This document shows, in pieces, positions 22,618 to 32,814 of a stretch of DNA of 64,000 bases. How positions within the stretch are numbered: position 1 is the stretch's first letter; each line of letters starts with the position of its first letter. The translations under genes were made by a program, and so were the position numbers. The stretch comes from Lentzea guizhouensis. Its GTDB lineage: Bacteria > Actinomycetota > Actinomycetes > Mycobacteriales > Pseudonocardiaceae. The notes below the pieces were generated by a model. That model was not told the DNA's origin, made no database searches, and saw only the letters and a program-made list of their open reading frames with translations. Location of the stretch: positions 1,054,001 to 1,118,000 of the forward strand of contig NZ_CP016793.1 of NCBI RefSeq assembly GCF_001701025.1, given 5' to 3'.

Positions 22618-23883
22618 GTGAGACTGCATTGGGCTTGGGTTGTCGCAGGTGTGTCGTTCGTCGCGCTGGTCGGCGCCGCGTCGTTCCGCGCGGCTCCTGG
22701 TGCGTTGATCGAGCCGTTGCGGAGCGAGTTCGGCTGGTCGACCGGCACGATCTCGCTCGCGATCTCGATCAACCTGTTGCTGTACGGGCTGACCGCGCCG
22801 TTCGCGGCCGCGTTGATGGACAAGTTCGGCGTGCGGGTCGTGGTCACCTACGCGTTGACGATGGTCGCCATCGGCAGCGGCCTCACGGTGTTCATGACGG
22901 CGTCGTGGCAGCTCGTGCTGCTGTGGGGTGTCGTCGTCGGGCTCGGCACGGGGTCGATGGCGCTGGCGTTCGTCGCGACGATCACCGGACGCTGGTTCGT
23001 GCGGCACCGCGGCCTGGTCACGGGCGTGCTGACGGCGGGTGGCGCGGCGGGACAGCTGGTGTTCCTGCCGACGGTGGCGTGGCTGGCCGAGGAGTACGGC
23101 TGGCGGCCGGCGTCGCTGGTGATCTGCATCGCGGCGCTGGCGGTCGTGCCGTTCGCGGCGTTCTTCCTGCGCGAGTACCCGCGCGACGTGGGCCTGCTGC
23201 CGCTCGGCGCGACCGAGGACACTCCCCCGCCGCCCGGTGGCGGTGCGGCCAAGCGTGCGCTGAGCGCGTTGACCTCGGCCGCCAGGACGCGGCCGTTCTG
23301 GTTGCTGGCCGGTGGTTTCGCGATCTGCGGGGCGTCCACGAACGGTCTGGTGGGCACGCACTTCATCCCCGCCGCGCACGACCACGGCATGCCGACGACG
23401 ACCGCGGCCGGGCTGCTGGCGCTGGTCGGCGTGTTCGACATCGTGGGCACGATCGTGTCCGGGTGGCTGACCGACAAGGTCGACTCGCGGATGCTGCTGG
23501 CGGCGTACTACGCGTTGCGCGGCCTGTCGCTGATGCTGCTGCCGCAGCTGTTCGGCGAGTCGGCGCACCCGTCGATGCTGGTGTTCATCATCTTCTACGG
23601 CCTGGACTGGGTCGCGACCGTGCCGCCGACCGTGGCGCTGTGCCGCCAGTACTTCGGCGTCTCCGGGCCGGTCGTGTTCGGCTGGGTGTTCGCCTCGCAC
23701 CAGGTCGGCGCGGCCCTCGCGGCGTCGGCGGCCGGGCTCACCCGCGACCACCTGGGCAGCTACGACCTGGCCTGGTACGTCGCGGGCGCGCTCTGCATCG
23801 GTGCCGCGGTGCTCTCAGCGTCGCTTGCGCGAGGTCCCGAAGATGCCGCGCGTGATCTCACGCGCCAGGGCGCTGCCCGCTGA
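22618..23883 (+). CDS. MFS transporter (OFA/monocarboxylate-type)
   Basis: The 421-residue protein has twelve predicted membrane helices and a central cytoplasmic loop rich in Pro/Gly (EDTPPPPGGGAAKRAL). The motif between TM2 and TM3 is LMDKFGVRVV, an MFS motif A variant, and TM4-5 contains GRWFVRHRGLVTGVLTAGGAAG, typical of oxalate/formate antiporter-like and monocarboxylate carriers. Import or export of a small organic acid is the likely role; the substrate is unknown. GTG 22618 starts directly after the divergent spacer. Its 3' end overlaps the convergent HerA-like gene by 69 bp. Confidence 0.85.
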   Translation: MRLHWAWVVAGVSFVALVGAASFRAAPGALIEPLRSEFGWSTGTISLAISINLLLYGLTAPFAAALMDKFGVRVVVTYALTMVAIGSGLTVFMTASWQLVLLWGVVVGLGTGSMALAFVATITGRWFVRHRGLVTGVLTAGGAAGQLVFLPTVAWLAEEYGWRPASLVICIAALAVVPFAAFFLREYPRDVGLLPLGATEDTPPPPGGGAAKRALSALTSAARTRPFWLLAGGFAICGASTNGLVGTHFIPAAHDHGMPTTTAAGLLALVGVFDIVGTIVSGWLTDKVDSRMLLAAYYALRGLSLMLLPQLFGESAHPSMLVFIIFYGLDWVATVPPTVALCRQYFGVSGPVVFGWVFASHQVGAALAASAAGLTRDHLGSYDLAWYVAGALCIGAAVLSASLARGPEDAARDLTRQGAAR

Positions 23884-25326
23884 CCGCAGGAAGGACTTCA
23901 CGGCGCTGTTGCCGAGGACCTTCTCGACGAGCCCCGGTTCCTCCTTCTCCTGATGTCGGGGTTCCGGGGCTTGTTCCTGGTGCGGTGGCGCGACCTTCCG
24001 CATCAGCTGCTCGTAGGCCGACTCGCGGTCGACGGTCTCGGTGTACTTGCCGTGCAGCTCGCTTTGCGCGGCCGCTTGCTTGATCGCGTCGGTGCCGATG
24101 GTGTCCATCAACGAACGCGGCGCCCGCAGCCGGGTCCACGCGACCGGGGTCGGGGCGCCCTTCTCGCTGAGGACCGTGATGATCGCCTCACCGGTGCCGA
24201 GCGACGTGAGCGCCTTCTCCAGGTCGTAGTGCGGTGTGGTCGGGTACGTCTTCACCGTGCGTGCCAACGCTTTTTGGTCATCCGGTGTGAAAGCGCGCAA
24301 AGCGTGCTGAACGCGCGCGCCGAGTTGCGACAGCACGTCGTTGGGGATGTCGGTCGGCAGCTGCGTGCAGAAGAAGACGCCGATCCCCTTGGACCGGATG
24401 AGCTTCACGGTCTGGGTGATCTGGTCGAGGAAGGCCTTCGAGGCGTTCGCGAACAGCAGGTGCGCCTCGTCGAAGAAGAAGACGAGCTTGGGCTTCTCGA
24501 CGTCACCCTCCTCCGGCAGCGTCTCGAAGAGCTCGGCCAGCAACCACATCAGGAACGTGGAGAACAACGCCGGGTTGCCCTGCAGCTCGGCCAGTTCGAG
24601 CAGGCTGATGACACCCCTGCCGTCGCGCTCGCGCATCAGGTCGGCCGGGTCGAGCTCCGGCTCACCGAAGAACCGGTCACCGCCCTGCGCCTCCAGGTTC
24701 ACCAGCGCCCGCAGGATCACGCCCGCGGTCGCGCCGGAGACCCCGCCGATGCCCTTGAGGTCGGCCTTGCCCTCGTCGCTGGTGAGGTGCTGGATGACGC
24801 TGCGCAGGTCCTTCGTGTCGAGCAGCGGCAGGCCCTTCGAGTCGGCCCAGTGGAAGATCAGGCCGAGCGTCGACTCCTGGGTGTCGTTCAGGCCGAGGAC
24901 CTTCGACAGCAGGATCGGGCCGAAGCTCGTGACGGTTGCCCGCAGGGGCACGCCGATGCCGCCGGTGCCGATCGAGAGGAACTGGGTCGGGTACGCCCGC
25001 GGCTGCCAGTCGTCGCCGGTGTCGGCGGCTCGGGTCTTCGTCCGCTCGCTGGCCTCGCCCTGCTGCGACAGACCGGACAGATCGCCCTTCACGTCCGCCA
25101 TCAGCACCGGCACGCCGTTGTCGGAGAGCTGCTCGGCCAGCAGCTGGAGCGTCTTGGTCTTGCCGGTTCCCGTTGCGCCCGCGACAAGTCCGTGCCGGTT
25201 GACCATGGCCAGCGGGATGCGGACGCGGGCGGTCGGCTCCACCTGACCGCCGACCAGCACGGCGCCCAGTTCAACGGCCGCGCTCGCGGAGGCATACCCA
25301 GCAGCGATGTCAGACTGAGCCGTCAT
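23815..25326 (-). CDS. HerA-like DUF853 ATPase
   Basis: The 503-residue protein is a member of the helicase HerA-like/DUF853 P-loop ATPases. It has Walker A GATGTGKTKT near 50-60, LMADVKGDLSGLSQ downstream and the Walker B strand VFFFDEAHLLF near 300. The arginine-finger/sensor-like SKGIGVFFCTQLPTDIPNDV lies nearby, with a basic tail ending GTSRKRR. Family members are soluble hexameric motor-like ATPases of uncertain cellular role; a DNA-linked task is inferred. The ATG at 25326 is well placed, and upstream in-frame sequence is antisense to orn. The gene overlaps the convergent MFS gene by 69 bp and diverges from orn. Confidence 0.88.
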   Translation of the reverse strand: MTAQSDIAAGYASASAAVELGAVLVGGQVEPTARVRIPLAMVNRHGLVAGATGTGKTKTLQLLAEQLSDNGVPVLMADVKGDLSGLSQQGEASERTKTRAADTGDDWQPRAYPTQFLSIGTGGIGVPLRATVTSFGPILLSKVLGLNDTQESTLGLIFHWADSKGLPLLDTKDLRSVIQHLTSDEGKADLKGIGGVSGATAGVILRALVNLEAQGGDRFFGEPELDPADLMRERDGRGVISLLELAELQGNPALFSTFLMWLLAELFETLPEEGDVEKPKLVFFFDEAHLLFANASKAFLDQITQTVKLIRSKGIGVFFCTQLPTDIPNDVLSQLGARVQHALRAFTPDDQKALARTVKTYPTTPHYDLEKALTSLGTGEAIITVLSEKGAPTPVAWTRLRAPRSLMDTIGTDAIKQAAAQSELHGKYTETVDRESAYEQLMRKVAPPHQEQAPEPRHQEKEEPGLVEKVLGNSAVKSFLRSAGSALAREITRGIFGTSRKRR

Positions 25327-25398
25327 GCACGAGGAGCGTAACCAGGTTGCTGCACGCCGCCACTCGAAGTTGACGCTCCGCGCAGTAATGTTCGGGGC

Positions 25399-26004
25399 GT
25401 GATGGATCGTCTGGTGTGGATCGACTGTGAGATGACCGGACTCGACCTGGGCAAGGACGCTCTGATCGAGATCGCGGCACTGGTCACGGACGCCGAGCTG
25501 AACGTGCTCGGCGACGGTGTGGACATCGTGATCCACGCTTCCGACGAAGTGCTCGCCTCGATGCCGGAAGTCGTCATGGAGATGCACGCCAAGTCGGGGC
25601 TGACCGAGGAGGTCCGCGCGTCCGCGGTGTCCCTGGAGGAGGCCGAGGCCGCCGTGCTGGCCTACATCAAGGAGTGGGTGCCCGACCCGCGCACCGCACC
25701 GCTGGCCGGCAACTCGATCGCCACCGACCGCGGCTTCATCGCCCGCGACATGCCGGCGCTGGACGCGCACCTGCACTACCGGATGGTCGACGTGTCGTCG
25801 ATCAAGGAGCTGTGCCGGCGCTGGTACCCGCGCATCTACTACGCGCAGCCGGGCAAGGGGCTCGCGCACCGTGCGTTGGCGGACATCGTCGAGTCGATCC
25901 GGGAGCTCGCGTACTACCGGCGCACGGCGTTCGTGCCGCAGCCGGGGCCGACGTCCGAACAGGCCCAGGCCGTGGCCGCTGAGCTGCTCAAGGACGTCAA
26001 GTGA
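25399..26004 (+). CDS. orn: Oligoribonuclease
   Basis: The 201-residue protein (200 if ATG 25402 is used) is a DEDDh 3'-5' exonuclease that degrades two- to five-nucleotide RNAs, finishing mRNA decay and clearing pGpG from c-di-GMP turnover. Exo I is [13 protein letters not shown] (Asp and Glu), Exo II is [19 protein letters not shown], and Exo III is [20 protein letters not shown] with the catalytic His and Asp. Length matches family members. It diverges from the HerA-like gene, with tRNA-His 66 bp downstream on the same strand. Confidence 0.95.
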   Translation: MMDRLVWIDCEMTGLDLGKDALIEIAALVTDAELNVLGDGVDIVIHASDEVLASMPEVVMEMHAKSGLTEEVRASAVSLEEAEAAVLAYIKEWVPDPRTAPLAGNSIATDRGFIARDMPALDAHLHYRMVDVSSIKELCRRWYPRIYYAQPGKGLAHRALADIVESIRELAYYRRTAFVPQPGPTSEQAQAVAAELLKDVK

Positions 26005-26050
26005 CCCCCTGATTTCAATATCGGTGGCTACCGTTGCTATGCTTTCCAGG

Positions 26051-26065
26051 CCGGTCAACGACCGG
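26051..26065 (+). other. Small hairpin between orn and tRNA-His
   Basis: CCGGTC-AAC-GACCGG forms a 6-bp perfect stem 5 nt before the tRNA. TTTCAA at 26013-26018 and TATGCT at 26038-26043, 19 bp apart, are a weak candidate promoter upstream. The hairpin may affect 5' processing of the tRNA precursor. Confidence 0.4.
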
Positions 26066-26070
26066 TGATG

Positions 26071-26143
26071 GTGGGTGTAGCTCAGCCGGTAGAGCACTGG
26101 GTTGTGATCCCAGGTGTCGCGGGTTCAAGTCCCGTCACTCACC
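26071..26143 (+). tRNA. tRNA-His (anticodon GTG)
   Basis: The cloverleaf is complete: acceptor GTGGGTG/CACTCAC, anticodon stem CTGGG/CCCAG with loop TTGTGAT, and T-loop TTCAAGT. The preceding G at 26070 can pair with the C at 26143, as in the extra G-1:C73 pair of histidine tRNAs. CCA is not encoded. Confidence 0.95.
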
Positions 26144-26151
26144 CTTTGTCG

Positions 26152-26180
26152 AAAGGCCTCCGCACTCGCGGGGGCCTTTC
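26152..26180 (+). terminator. Intrinsic terminator after tRNA-His
   Basis: AAAGGCC-t-CCGC-actc-GCGG-g-GGCCTTT folds into a bulged stem ending in TTTC, 8 nt after the tRNA. It insulates the tRNA from the ABC-F gene. Confidence 0.85.
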
Positions 26181-26201
26181 TGCACGTTCTGGGAGAAGTT
26201 C

Positions 26202-27827
<1,626 letters not shown>

Positions 27828-27835
27828 GGACAACG

Positions 27836-27872
27836 AAAAAGGGCCGCACCCTGAGCGGGTGCGGCCCTTTTT
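27836..27872. terminator. Bidirectional intrinsic terminator
   Basis: AAAAAGGGCCGCACCC and GGGTGCGGCCCTTTTT form a perfect 16-bp stem around TGAGC, between the convergent ABC-F and L,D-transpeptidase genes. A- and T-runs on both sides allow termination in both directions. Confidence 0.92.
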
Positions 27873-27881
27873 GGTTGCTTG

Positions 27882-29066
27882 CTAACGGTTGCCCTTGACC
27901 CAGGTCTCCCACGGCACCTGCCAGTCGCCGAAGCCGTCCCACGGCTCGAGCGCCGGGCCGCCGGAGTTGCGGACGATCACGACGTCACCCTGCTTGCTGT
28001 TGTCGAACACCCACTTGGCGTTCTCCGGCGAGAGGTTGAGGCAGCCGTGGCTCACGTTGCGGCGGCCCTGGTCACCGATGGACCACGGGGCGCCGTGGAA
28101 GAAGATGCCGCTGTTGGACATCCGGTAGGCCCAGTCGACCGGGGTGCGGTAGCCGCCGTTCTCCAGCGCCAGCCCGTACGTGGTCGAGTCCATGATCATG
28201 TGCGAGTGCTTCTCCATCAGCACGTACGTGCCGACGGGCGTGGCGTCGGCCGGCTTGCCCATGGAGGTCGGCATGGTGCGCACGACCTGGCCGTTGACCT
28301 TCGTCACGACCTGGTGCGTCTGCCCGTCGGCCTCGTGGATCACCGCGTCGCCGACGGTGGTCTTGATGATGCGGTCTTCCTGGCCGTAGATGCCGTCACC
28401 GACGTGCTTGCCGTAGACCTTGACGTGCATCGTGATCTTCGTTCCGGCCGCCCAGAACTCCTTGGGCCGCCAGTGCACTTCCTTCTTGTTGAACCAGTAG
28501 AAAGCGCCTTCCACCTTGGGCTCGGTGGTGATCTCCAGCATCGACTCGGCCGCGACCTTGTCGGCCACCGGCTCGTCGAAGTAGAACGCGAGCGGCTGCC
28601 CGACGCCGATCGTGGTGCCGTCCATGGGATTCGTCGACACATAGGTCAGCGTGCGCGGCTTGACCGTGGTGAACGACGACGTCTTGGTCTGCGTCTTGCC
28701 GTCCTCACCCGTCGCCGTGGCGGTGAGCTTGTAGGCCTTCGAGTACCCGAGCGGCTCGATGTTGTTCCACTGCGTGCCCTCGGCGTTGAGCTTCCCCTCG
28801 ACCACCTTGCCGTCGGCGTTCGTCAGCTTCACCTCGGTGAGCTTCCCGTCCGCCGCCGTCGCGATCACCGGCAACCCCGGCGACACGTCCGCCGCACCGT
28901 CGTTCAACGCCAGCGTCAGCGTGACGGGCTTGGGCGGAGGAGGAGCCGTCGACGAGGGCGTACCAGCACCCGATCCCCCCGCGTCGCCCCCAGAACAACC
29001 TGCGATCAGCATCACAGCGATCCCCGCTGCGACCACCCCACGACCGCGCCTGCCCCACATCCCCAT
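27882..29066 (-). CDS. Lipoprotein L,D-transpeptidase (Ldt)
   Basis: The 394-residue protein starts MGMWGRRGRG and has the lipobox IAGC, so it is lipid-anchored outside the membrane. Two immunoglobulin-like domains follow (about 45-150 and 150-250), then the YkuD catalytic domain (about 255-385) with HGAPW and the active-site motif SHGCLNLSPENA containing the nucleophile Cys. It ends WETWVKGNR. This is the layout of LdtMt2/LdtMt5-like enzymes, which form 3->3 cross-links in peptidoglycan. ATG 29066 is used, with ATG 29060 also possible. Confidence 0.92.
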   Translation of the reverse strand: MGMWGRRGRGVVAAGIAVMLIAGCSGGDAGGSGAGTPSSTAPPPPKPVTLTLALNDGAADVSPGLPVIATAADGKLTEVKLTNADGKVVEGKLNAEGTQWNNIEPLGYSKAYKLTATATGEDGKTQTKTSSFTTVKPRTLTYVSTNPMDGTTIGVGQPLAFYFDEPVADKVAAESMLEITTEPKVEGAFYWFNKKEVHWRPKEFWAAGTKITMHVKVYGKHVGDGIYGQEDRIIKTTVGDAVIHEADGQTHQVVTKVNGQVVRTMPTSMGKPADATPVGTYVLMEKHSHMIMDSTTYGLALENGGYRTPVDWAYRMSNSGIFFHGAPWSIGDQGRRNVSHGCLNLSPENAKWVFDNSKQGDVVIVRNSGGPALEPWDGFGDWQVPWETWVKGNR

Positions 29067-29253
29067 CGACGCACTTCCGATCTGCTTGTCGCCACTCCCG
29101 AGACTGCCTGCGCGCATGGCGTTCGGCGTCCCCCGAACAGGTGACGCCATCACGCGCGGTGAAGTTGCCCGAGTGGCCGGATCGTTACGTGTCCGATGAA
29201 CCCCCGAACAGCCGCTTGACCAGCCGATTGGGAGCGCGGCGAACCGCTGTGCT

Positions 29254-29259
29254 AACGTT
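29254..29259 (+). promoter_or_regulatory. -10 element of the first tRNA-Lys gene
   Basis: TAACGT lies in GTGCTAACGTTCT. The same block precedes the second tRNA-Lys at 38261-38266. A TTGACC at 29216-29221 is too far upstream to be a standard -35. Confidence 0.5.
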
Positions 29260-29298
29260 CTGCACGTCGGAACGAGCAAGCCTCCGGCACACAAACAA

Positions 29299-29372
29299 GC
29301 GCCGCTAGCTCAGTTGGTTAGAGCAGCTGACTCTTAATCAGCGGGTCCGGGGTTCGAGTCCCTGGCGGCGTA
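29299..29372 (+). tRNA. tRNA-Lys (anticodon CTT), copy 1
   Basis: Acceptor GCGCCGC pairs with GCGGCGT. Anticodon stem GCTGA/TCAGC encloses loop CTCTTAA, giving anticodon CTT. The T-loop is TTCGAGT and CCA is not encoded. The 74-nt gene is identical to copy 2 at 38307-38380. Confidence 0.95.
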
Positions 29373-29376
29373 CTTC

Positions 29377-29420
29377 AGAGAAGCGGGTGGAGATTAGTCT
29401 CCACCCGCTTCTCTGCTTTT
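29377..29420 (+). terminator. Intrinsic terminator after tRNA-Lys copy 1
   Basis: AGAGAAGCGGGTGGAGA and its complement form a perfect 17-bp stem around TTAG, followed by GCTTTT. Copy 2 has a closely related hairpin. Confidence 0.9.
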
Positions 29421-29599
29421 CGCCAATAGTCTGTCGCCGGGCCGAAATGAACGCCGGACCCGCTTTCCGGCGGATCCTGCGTGGCTCACTTCCGGCTCGT
29501 CACGTGTTGCCGGCGAAGTGGTAGCACGTCGCGGTGTCGCCGAGCACCACCCCGAACCGGACGTCGCATGCGATCTGGTGCCCGTCGAGCCGACGGCCG

Positions 29600-29972
29600 C
29601 TACAGCTCCGGCAGCGTTTCACCCGGCTCCGGCGCACGGCGGTGATCGAGCCAGAACCCGTACCCGCGCAAGTAGTCGTGCAAGCCGTCATCGAGATGGC
29701 CGGCGTACTCCAGCAGCCCCCGCGCGTTCTCCTGCTCATCCTCGCGTTCGCCGGAACACGATCTCAGAGCCGTAGTCGTCGTAGACGATGTGATGCGGCG
29801 CGATCTGGCGTCCCATCCAGCAGGTGTCGGTGTCCGCGCCGTAGAACGGGCCCGGCACGTTGCGCCAGTCCCGCTGTTCCCACTTGCCGAGCAGGTACAC
29901 CGGCTCGCCCAGCAGCCTGTCACCGTCGTGGTCGGCGACGGGCAGGTCCGCGGAGGCGGCCACGGTCGGCAT
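29600..29972 (-). pseudogene. Uncharacterised protein gene with a frameshift near 29752
   Basis: From ATG 29972 the frame reads WEQRDWRNVPGPFYGADTDT, then MGRQIAPHHIVYDDYGSEIV, and stops at 29736. The natural continuation (GEREDEQENARGLLEYAGHL, DDGLHDYLRGYGFWLDHRRA) is in another frame ending at 29600, so an indel lies around 29750-29757. Restored length is about 124 residues. A further frame after the stop (SGRRLDGHQIACDVRFG, ending at 29500) may be part of the original protein, but this is doubtful. No family is recognised. It is divergent from the M14 peptidase gene. Confidence 0.55.
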
Positions 29973-30012
29973 CGGGTCCCAATACACGCTGCCACGCTGA
30001 CAAGCCAGGTCT

Positions 30013-30044
30013 GATAATCTGACTACGGAAATAATCTGATTATC
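30013..30044. promoter_or_regulatory. AT-rich inverted repeat before the M14 peptidase gene
   Basis: GATAATC (30013-30019) and GATTATC (30038-30044) are perfect complementary arms in an AT-rich 45-bp patch, also read as a repeated GATAATCTGA/ATAATCTGAT. The second arm lies 9 nt before the ATG and may include a -10 element. It could be an operator for the downstream TetR protein, or a promoter. Confidence 0.55.
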
Positions 30045-30053
30045 TGGAGCGCC

Positions 30054-31424
30054 ATGACACCCGACGACATCAGCTGCCACCTGCGACGAGTGCCCGAGAT
30101 CGACCGCATCTGCACCGTCGACGAGGTGAACGCGGCGGTGGACGAGCTGGTCGCGGAGCTGCCGGAGGTTTGCCGGGTGCGCCGGGTCGGGGCGTCGCGG
30201 CGGGGCGAGGCACTGCGGCTGTTGTCGGTCGGGCACGGGGCACGCACCGCGCTGGTGATCGGGTGTCCGCATCCGAACGAGCCGATCGGGCTGCTCACGG
30301 TCACGCACCTGGCGCGGTTGGTCGCCGAGACGCCGGAGCTGCGGGACGGGATCGGGTTCTCCTGGCACTTCATCCCCTGCATCGACCCGGACGGCACGCG
30401 GCTCAACGAGGGGTGGTTCGCCGGGCCGCACACGATCCGGCGCTATCACAGCGAGTTCTACCGGCCCGCGTTGCGCGACCAGCCGGAGTGGACCTTCCCG
30501 GTGCTGGACGAGCGGGCGCACTTCGACCGCACGCTGCCGGAGACGGAGGCGTTGGCCAGGGTCATCGACGAGCTGCGGCCGGCGTTGCAGTACTCGTTGC
30601 ACAACGCGGACTTCGGTGGCGTCTTCTTCATCCTCGGCCGGGAGGTGCCGGGGGTGGCGGACGACCTCGCACGGGTGGCCACCCAGGTCGGGGTGCCGTT
30701 GTCGCTGGGGCCGGTCGACACGCTGGGGTGGCCGGTGCTCGGGCCCGCTGTCTACCTGATGCCGCCGGCCGAGGTGCTCATCGCCGCCAACTCCCAGGGG
30801 GCGCAGGCGCGGCACGGCGGGTCCAGCGCACACTACGCCGACCGGTACGGCACCACGTCGTTGATCACCGAAGTGCCGTTCTGGCACGACGAACGCGCGT
30901 CGGACGCCGGTGACTCCGGCCGGTCCTACGCCGAGGTGCTGCGCACGACCGCGCGGCAGCTGCGGGCGGACGCGGGCGCCCTCGACGAGGTGCGGCAGCG
31001 GATCCGGACGCGGGTTCCGTCACCGATGCCGGCCGCGGCGGCCGACTTCATCGAGCAGGCCGGGGCGTTCGCGGCGGCGCACGAGGCCATCGCGGCCACG
31101 GTCGGCGCGCGGACGGCGACCGTGGCCGAGGTGTTCGGCGCGGAGAGCGTGGTGCACATGATGCGGCTGCGCACGGCGGGTGTGCTGCGCAGGCAGCTGG
31201 CCCTCGATGGCGAGGCCCACGCGGTGATCGACGTGGTGGACGCGCTGTTCGACCAGTGGTGTGCGCAGGCCGGAGAAGCGTTGTCCGAGCGAGCTTTCCC
31301 GTTGCGGCAGCTGGTCTCGATGCAGATCGCAGCGGCACTGGCCGTAGCTGCCCGGCTCGTCGAGTCCACGGAGGACGGTCAAGTCACCAGCGAGGCGAGC
31401 GCCACGGCCGCGCGCACGCAGTAG
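30054..31424 (+). CDS. M14-family zinc carboxypeptidase-like protein
   Basis: The 456-residue protein has the M14 fold in its first 280 residues. Zinc ligands are seen in GCPHPNEPIG (HxxE) and in YSLHNADFGGV (third His), and CIDPDGTRLNEGWF is a typical substrate-pocket segment. TSLITEVPFW contains a candidate catalytic Glu. The C-terminal 170 residues are helical and of unknown role. No signal peptide is present, so it probably acts in the cytosol on a small amidated substrate, as for non-digestive M14 members. The 3' end overlaps the convergent TetR gene by 46 bp. Confidence 0.8.
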   Translation: MTPDDISCHLRRVPEIDRICTVDEVNAAVDELVAELPEVCRVRRVGASRRGEALRLLSVGHGARTALVIGCPHPNEPIGLLTVTHLARLVAETPELRDGIGFSWHFIPCIDPDGTRLNEGWFAGPHTIRRYHSEFYRPALRDQPEWTFPVLDERAHFDRTLPETEALARVIDELRPALQYSLHNADFGGVFFILGREVPGVADDLARVATQVGVPLSLGPVDTLGWPVLGPAVYLMPPAEVLIAANSQGAQARHGGSSAHYADRYGTTSLITEVPFWHDERASDAGDSGRSYAEVLRTTARQLRADAGALDEVRQRIRTRVPSPMPAAAADFIEQAGAFAAAHEAIAATVGARTATVAEVFGAESVVHMMRLRTAGVLRRQLALDGEAHAVIDVVDALFDQWCAQAGEALSERAFPLRQLVSMQIAAALAVAARLVESTEDGQVTSEASATAARTQ

Positions 31425-31987
31425 TCCTCGGTCACCGAGCCCGGTTCGACGGTGGCGCGTTGCACCAGGCCGCCGAGCAGCGACGCGACCGCCGGTGCGA
31501 GTTGCCGGGCCTGGGCCGCGGTCGTCTCGGCGCCGGTCGTGGTGCGGCGGCCGGTGAGCAGCCCGGCGAGCAGGTTCTCGGTCCGCCACAGCGCCGCGCC
31601 CAGCACCTCACGGCCGGCCGCAGGATCGCGCAGCACCAGGCTGAGCAGCTCCAGTTCGAACGCCAGCCGCTGGCGTGCCGCCGGTCCGGCCGCCGCCCGG
31701 TGGTACGCCGACGCAATGGCACCCAGCGCGTCGACGAGCGTGAGCTCGTTGCCCACCACCGAGGTCAGCTCGGCGCCGACGTCGTCGGCGAGCCGCCCGA
31801 CCGCGGCGACCAGCAGGTCCTGCTTGCTGCCGAAGATCGAGTAGATGGCGCCGGTGGTGAGCTCGGCCCGCTCGGCGATGTCCTCGAGGCGCGCCGCCGC
31901 GTACCCCTTGTCCGCCATCTCCGTCACCGCCGCGGCGACGAGCGCGTCGTGGTTGCGCTGGCGGGCCTGCGCGCGAGTGAGCCGCAT
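31379..31987 (-). CDS. TetR-family transcriptional regulator
   Basis: The 202-residue protein has a TetR DNA-binding domain (about 10-55) reading ALVAAAVTEMADKGYAAARL, EDIAERAELTTGAIYSIF and GSKQDLLVAAV. A helical ligand domain follows and ends ALASLVT. Its ligand is unknown. It may regulate the divergent ankyrin gene or the convergent M14 gene. Its own start region has no obvious palindrome. Confidence 0.88.
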   Translation of the reverse strand: MRLTRAQARQRNHDALVAAAVTEMADKGYAAARLEDIAERAELTTGAIYSIFGSKQDLLVAAVGRLADDVGAELTSVVGNELTLVDALGAIASAYHRAAAGPAARQRLAFELELLSLVLRDPAAGREVLGAALWRTENLLAGLLTGRRTTTGAETTAAQARQLAPAVASLLGGLVQRATVEPGSVTEDYCVRAAVALASLVT

Positions 31988-32078
31988 GATCCTCCTGCGC
32001 CGTACGTGACTCGGTCAGCACTGTAGTGCAGATACGCTCGCCGGGTGGTCCGGCACGTCGGACGTGAGGAGGACGGCG

Positions 32079-32789
32079 GTGCGCGGCGATGAGCCCCTGG
32101 CCTCGGCCGTGACGGCGGCGATCCGCGGCGGTGACCTCGCCGGGTTGCGGCGGTTGCTGGCCGGCGACGCGGAGCTGGCGCGGGCCAGGATCGTCGACGA
32201 CAGCGGCGGGTCGCGGACCTTGATGCACGTGCTGACGGACTGGCCGGCCAAGTGCCCGAACGGTGCGCAGACCGTGGCGGTGTTGGTTGCGGCAGGCGCC
32301 GATGTCAACGCACGGTTCGAGGGAATGCACAGCGAGACGCCGTTGCAGTGGGCGGCCAGTGCCGATGACGTCGAGGTGCTCGACGCGTTGCTCGACGCGG
32401 GAGCGGACATCGACGCCGATGGCGCGGTGATCGGAGGTGGCACCGCGTTGGCGGACGCGCGCGCGTTCGCTCAGTGGCGGGCCGCGCACCGGCTGGTCGA
32501 ACGAGGTGCACGGGTCACGTTGACCGATGCCGCCACCCTCGGCCTGCGAGACGATCTCGAACGGCTGCTGCCCGGCGCGACGGCGGACGAGGTCGACGCG
32601 GCGTTCTGGGGTGCGTGTCACGGCGGGCAACGGGAGTGCGCGGAACGCTTGCTGGGCCTGGGTGCCGAGGTGAACTGGCTGCCGCCGTGGGAGCCGCTCA
32701 CCCCGTTCGACGCCGCGCTGCGCAACGGTTTCGACGCGCTGGCCGGGTGGTTGCGCCGGCACGGCGGCAAGCACGCGACGAAGCTCTGA
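32079..32789 (+). CDS. Ankyrin-repeat protein
   Basis: GTG 32079 is preferred because AGGAGG (32067-32072) lies 6 nt upstream; the product has 236 residues. Ankyrin repeats are visible as VAVLVAAGADVNARFEGMHS, TPLQWAASADDVEVLDALL and DAGADIDADGAVIGGGTALA, with a degenerate last repeat (AERLLGLGAEVNWLPPWEPL). No catalytic domain or signal peptide is present, so it is a cytosolic protein-interaction module. Partner unknown; it diverges from the TetR gene. Confidence 0.85.
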   Translation: MRGDEPLASAVTAAIRGGDLAGLRRLLAGDAELARARIVDDSGGSRTLMHVLTDWPAKCPNGAQTVAVLVAAGADVNARFEGMHSETPLQWAASADDVEVLDALLDAGADIDADGAVIGGGTALADARAFAQWRAAHRLVERGARVTLTDAATLGLRDDLERLLPGATADEVDAAFWGACHGGQRECAERLLGLGAEVNWLPPWEPLTPFDAALRNGFDALAGWLRRHGGKHATKL

Positions 32790-32814
32790 CCGGCCTTTGT
32801 GGACGGTGACCGCG

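Noticed and set aside
25370..25391. orn promoter TTGACG...TAATGT
   Set aside because: The two hexamers are only 10 bp apart, too close for a sigma-70-type promoter.
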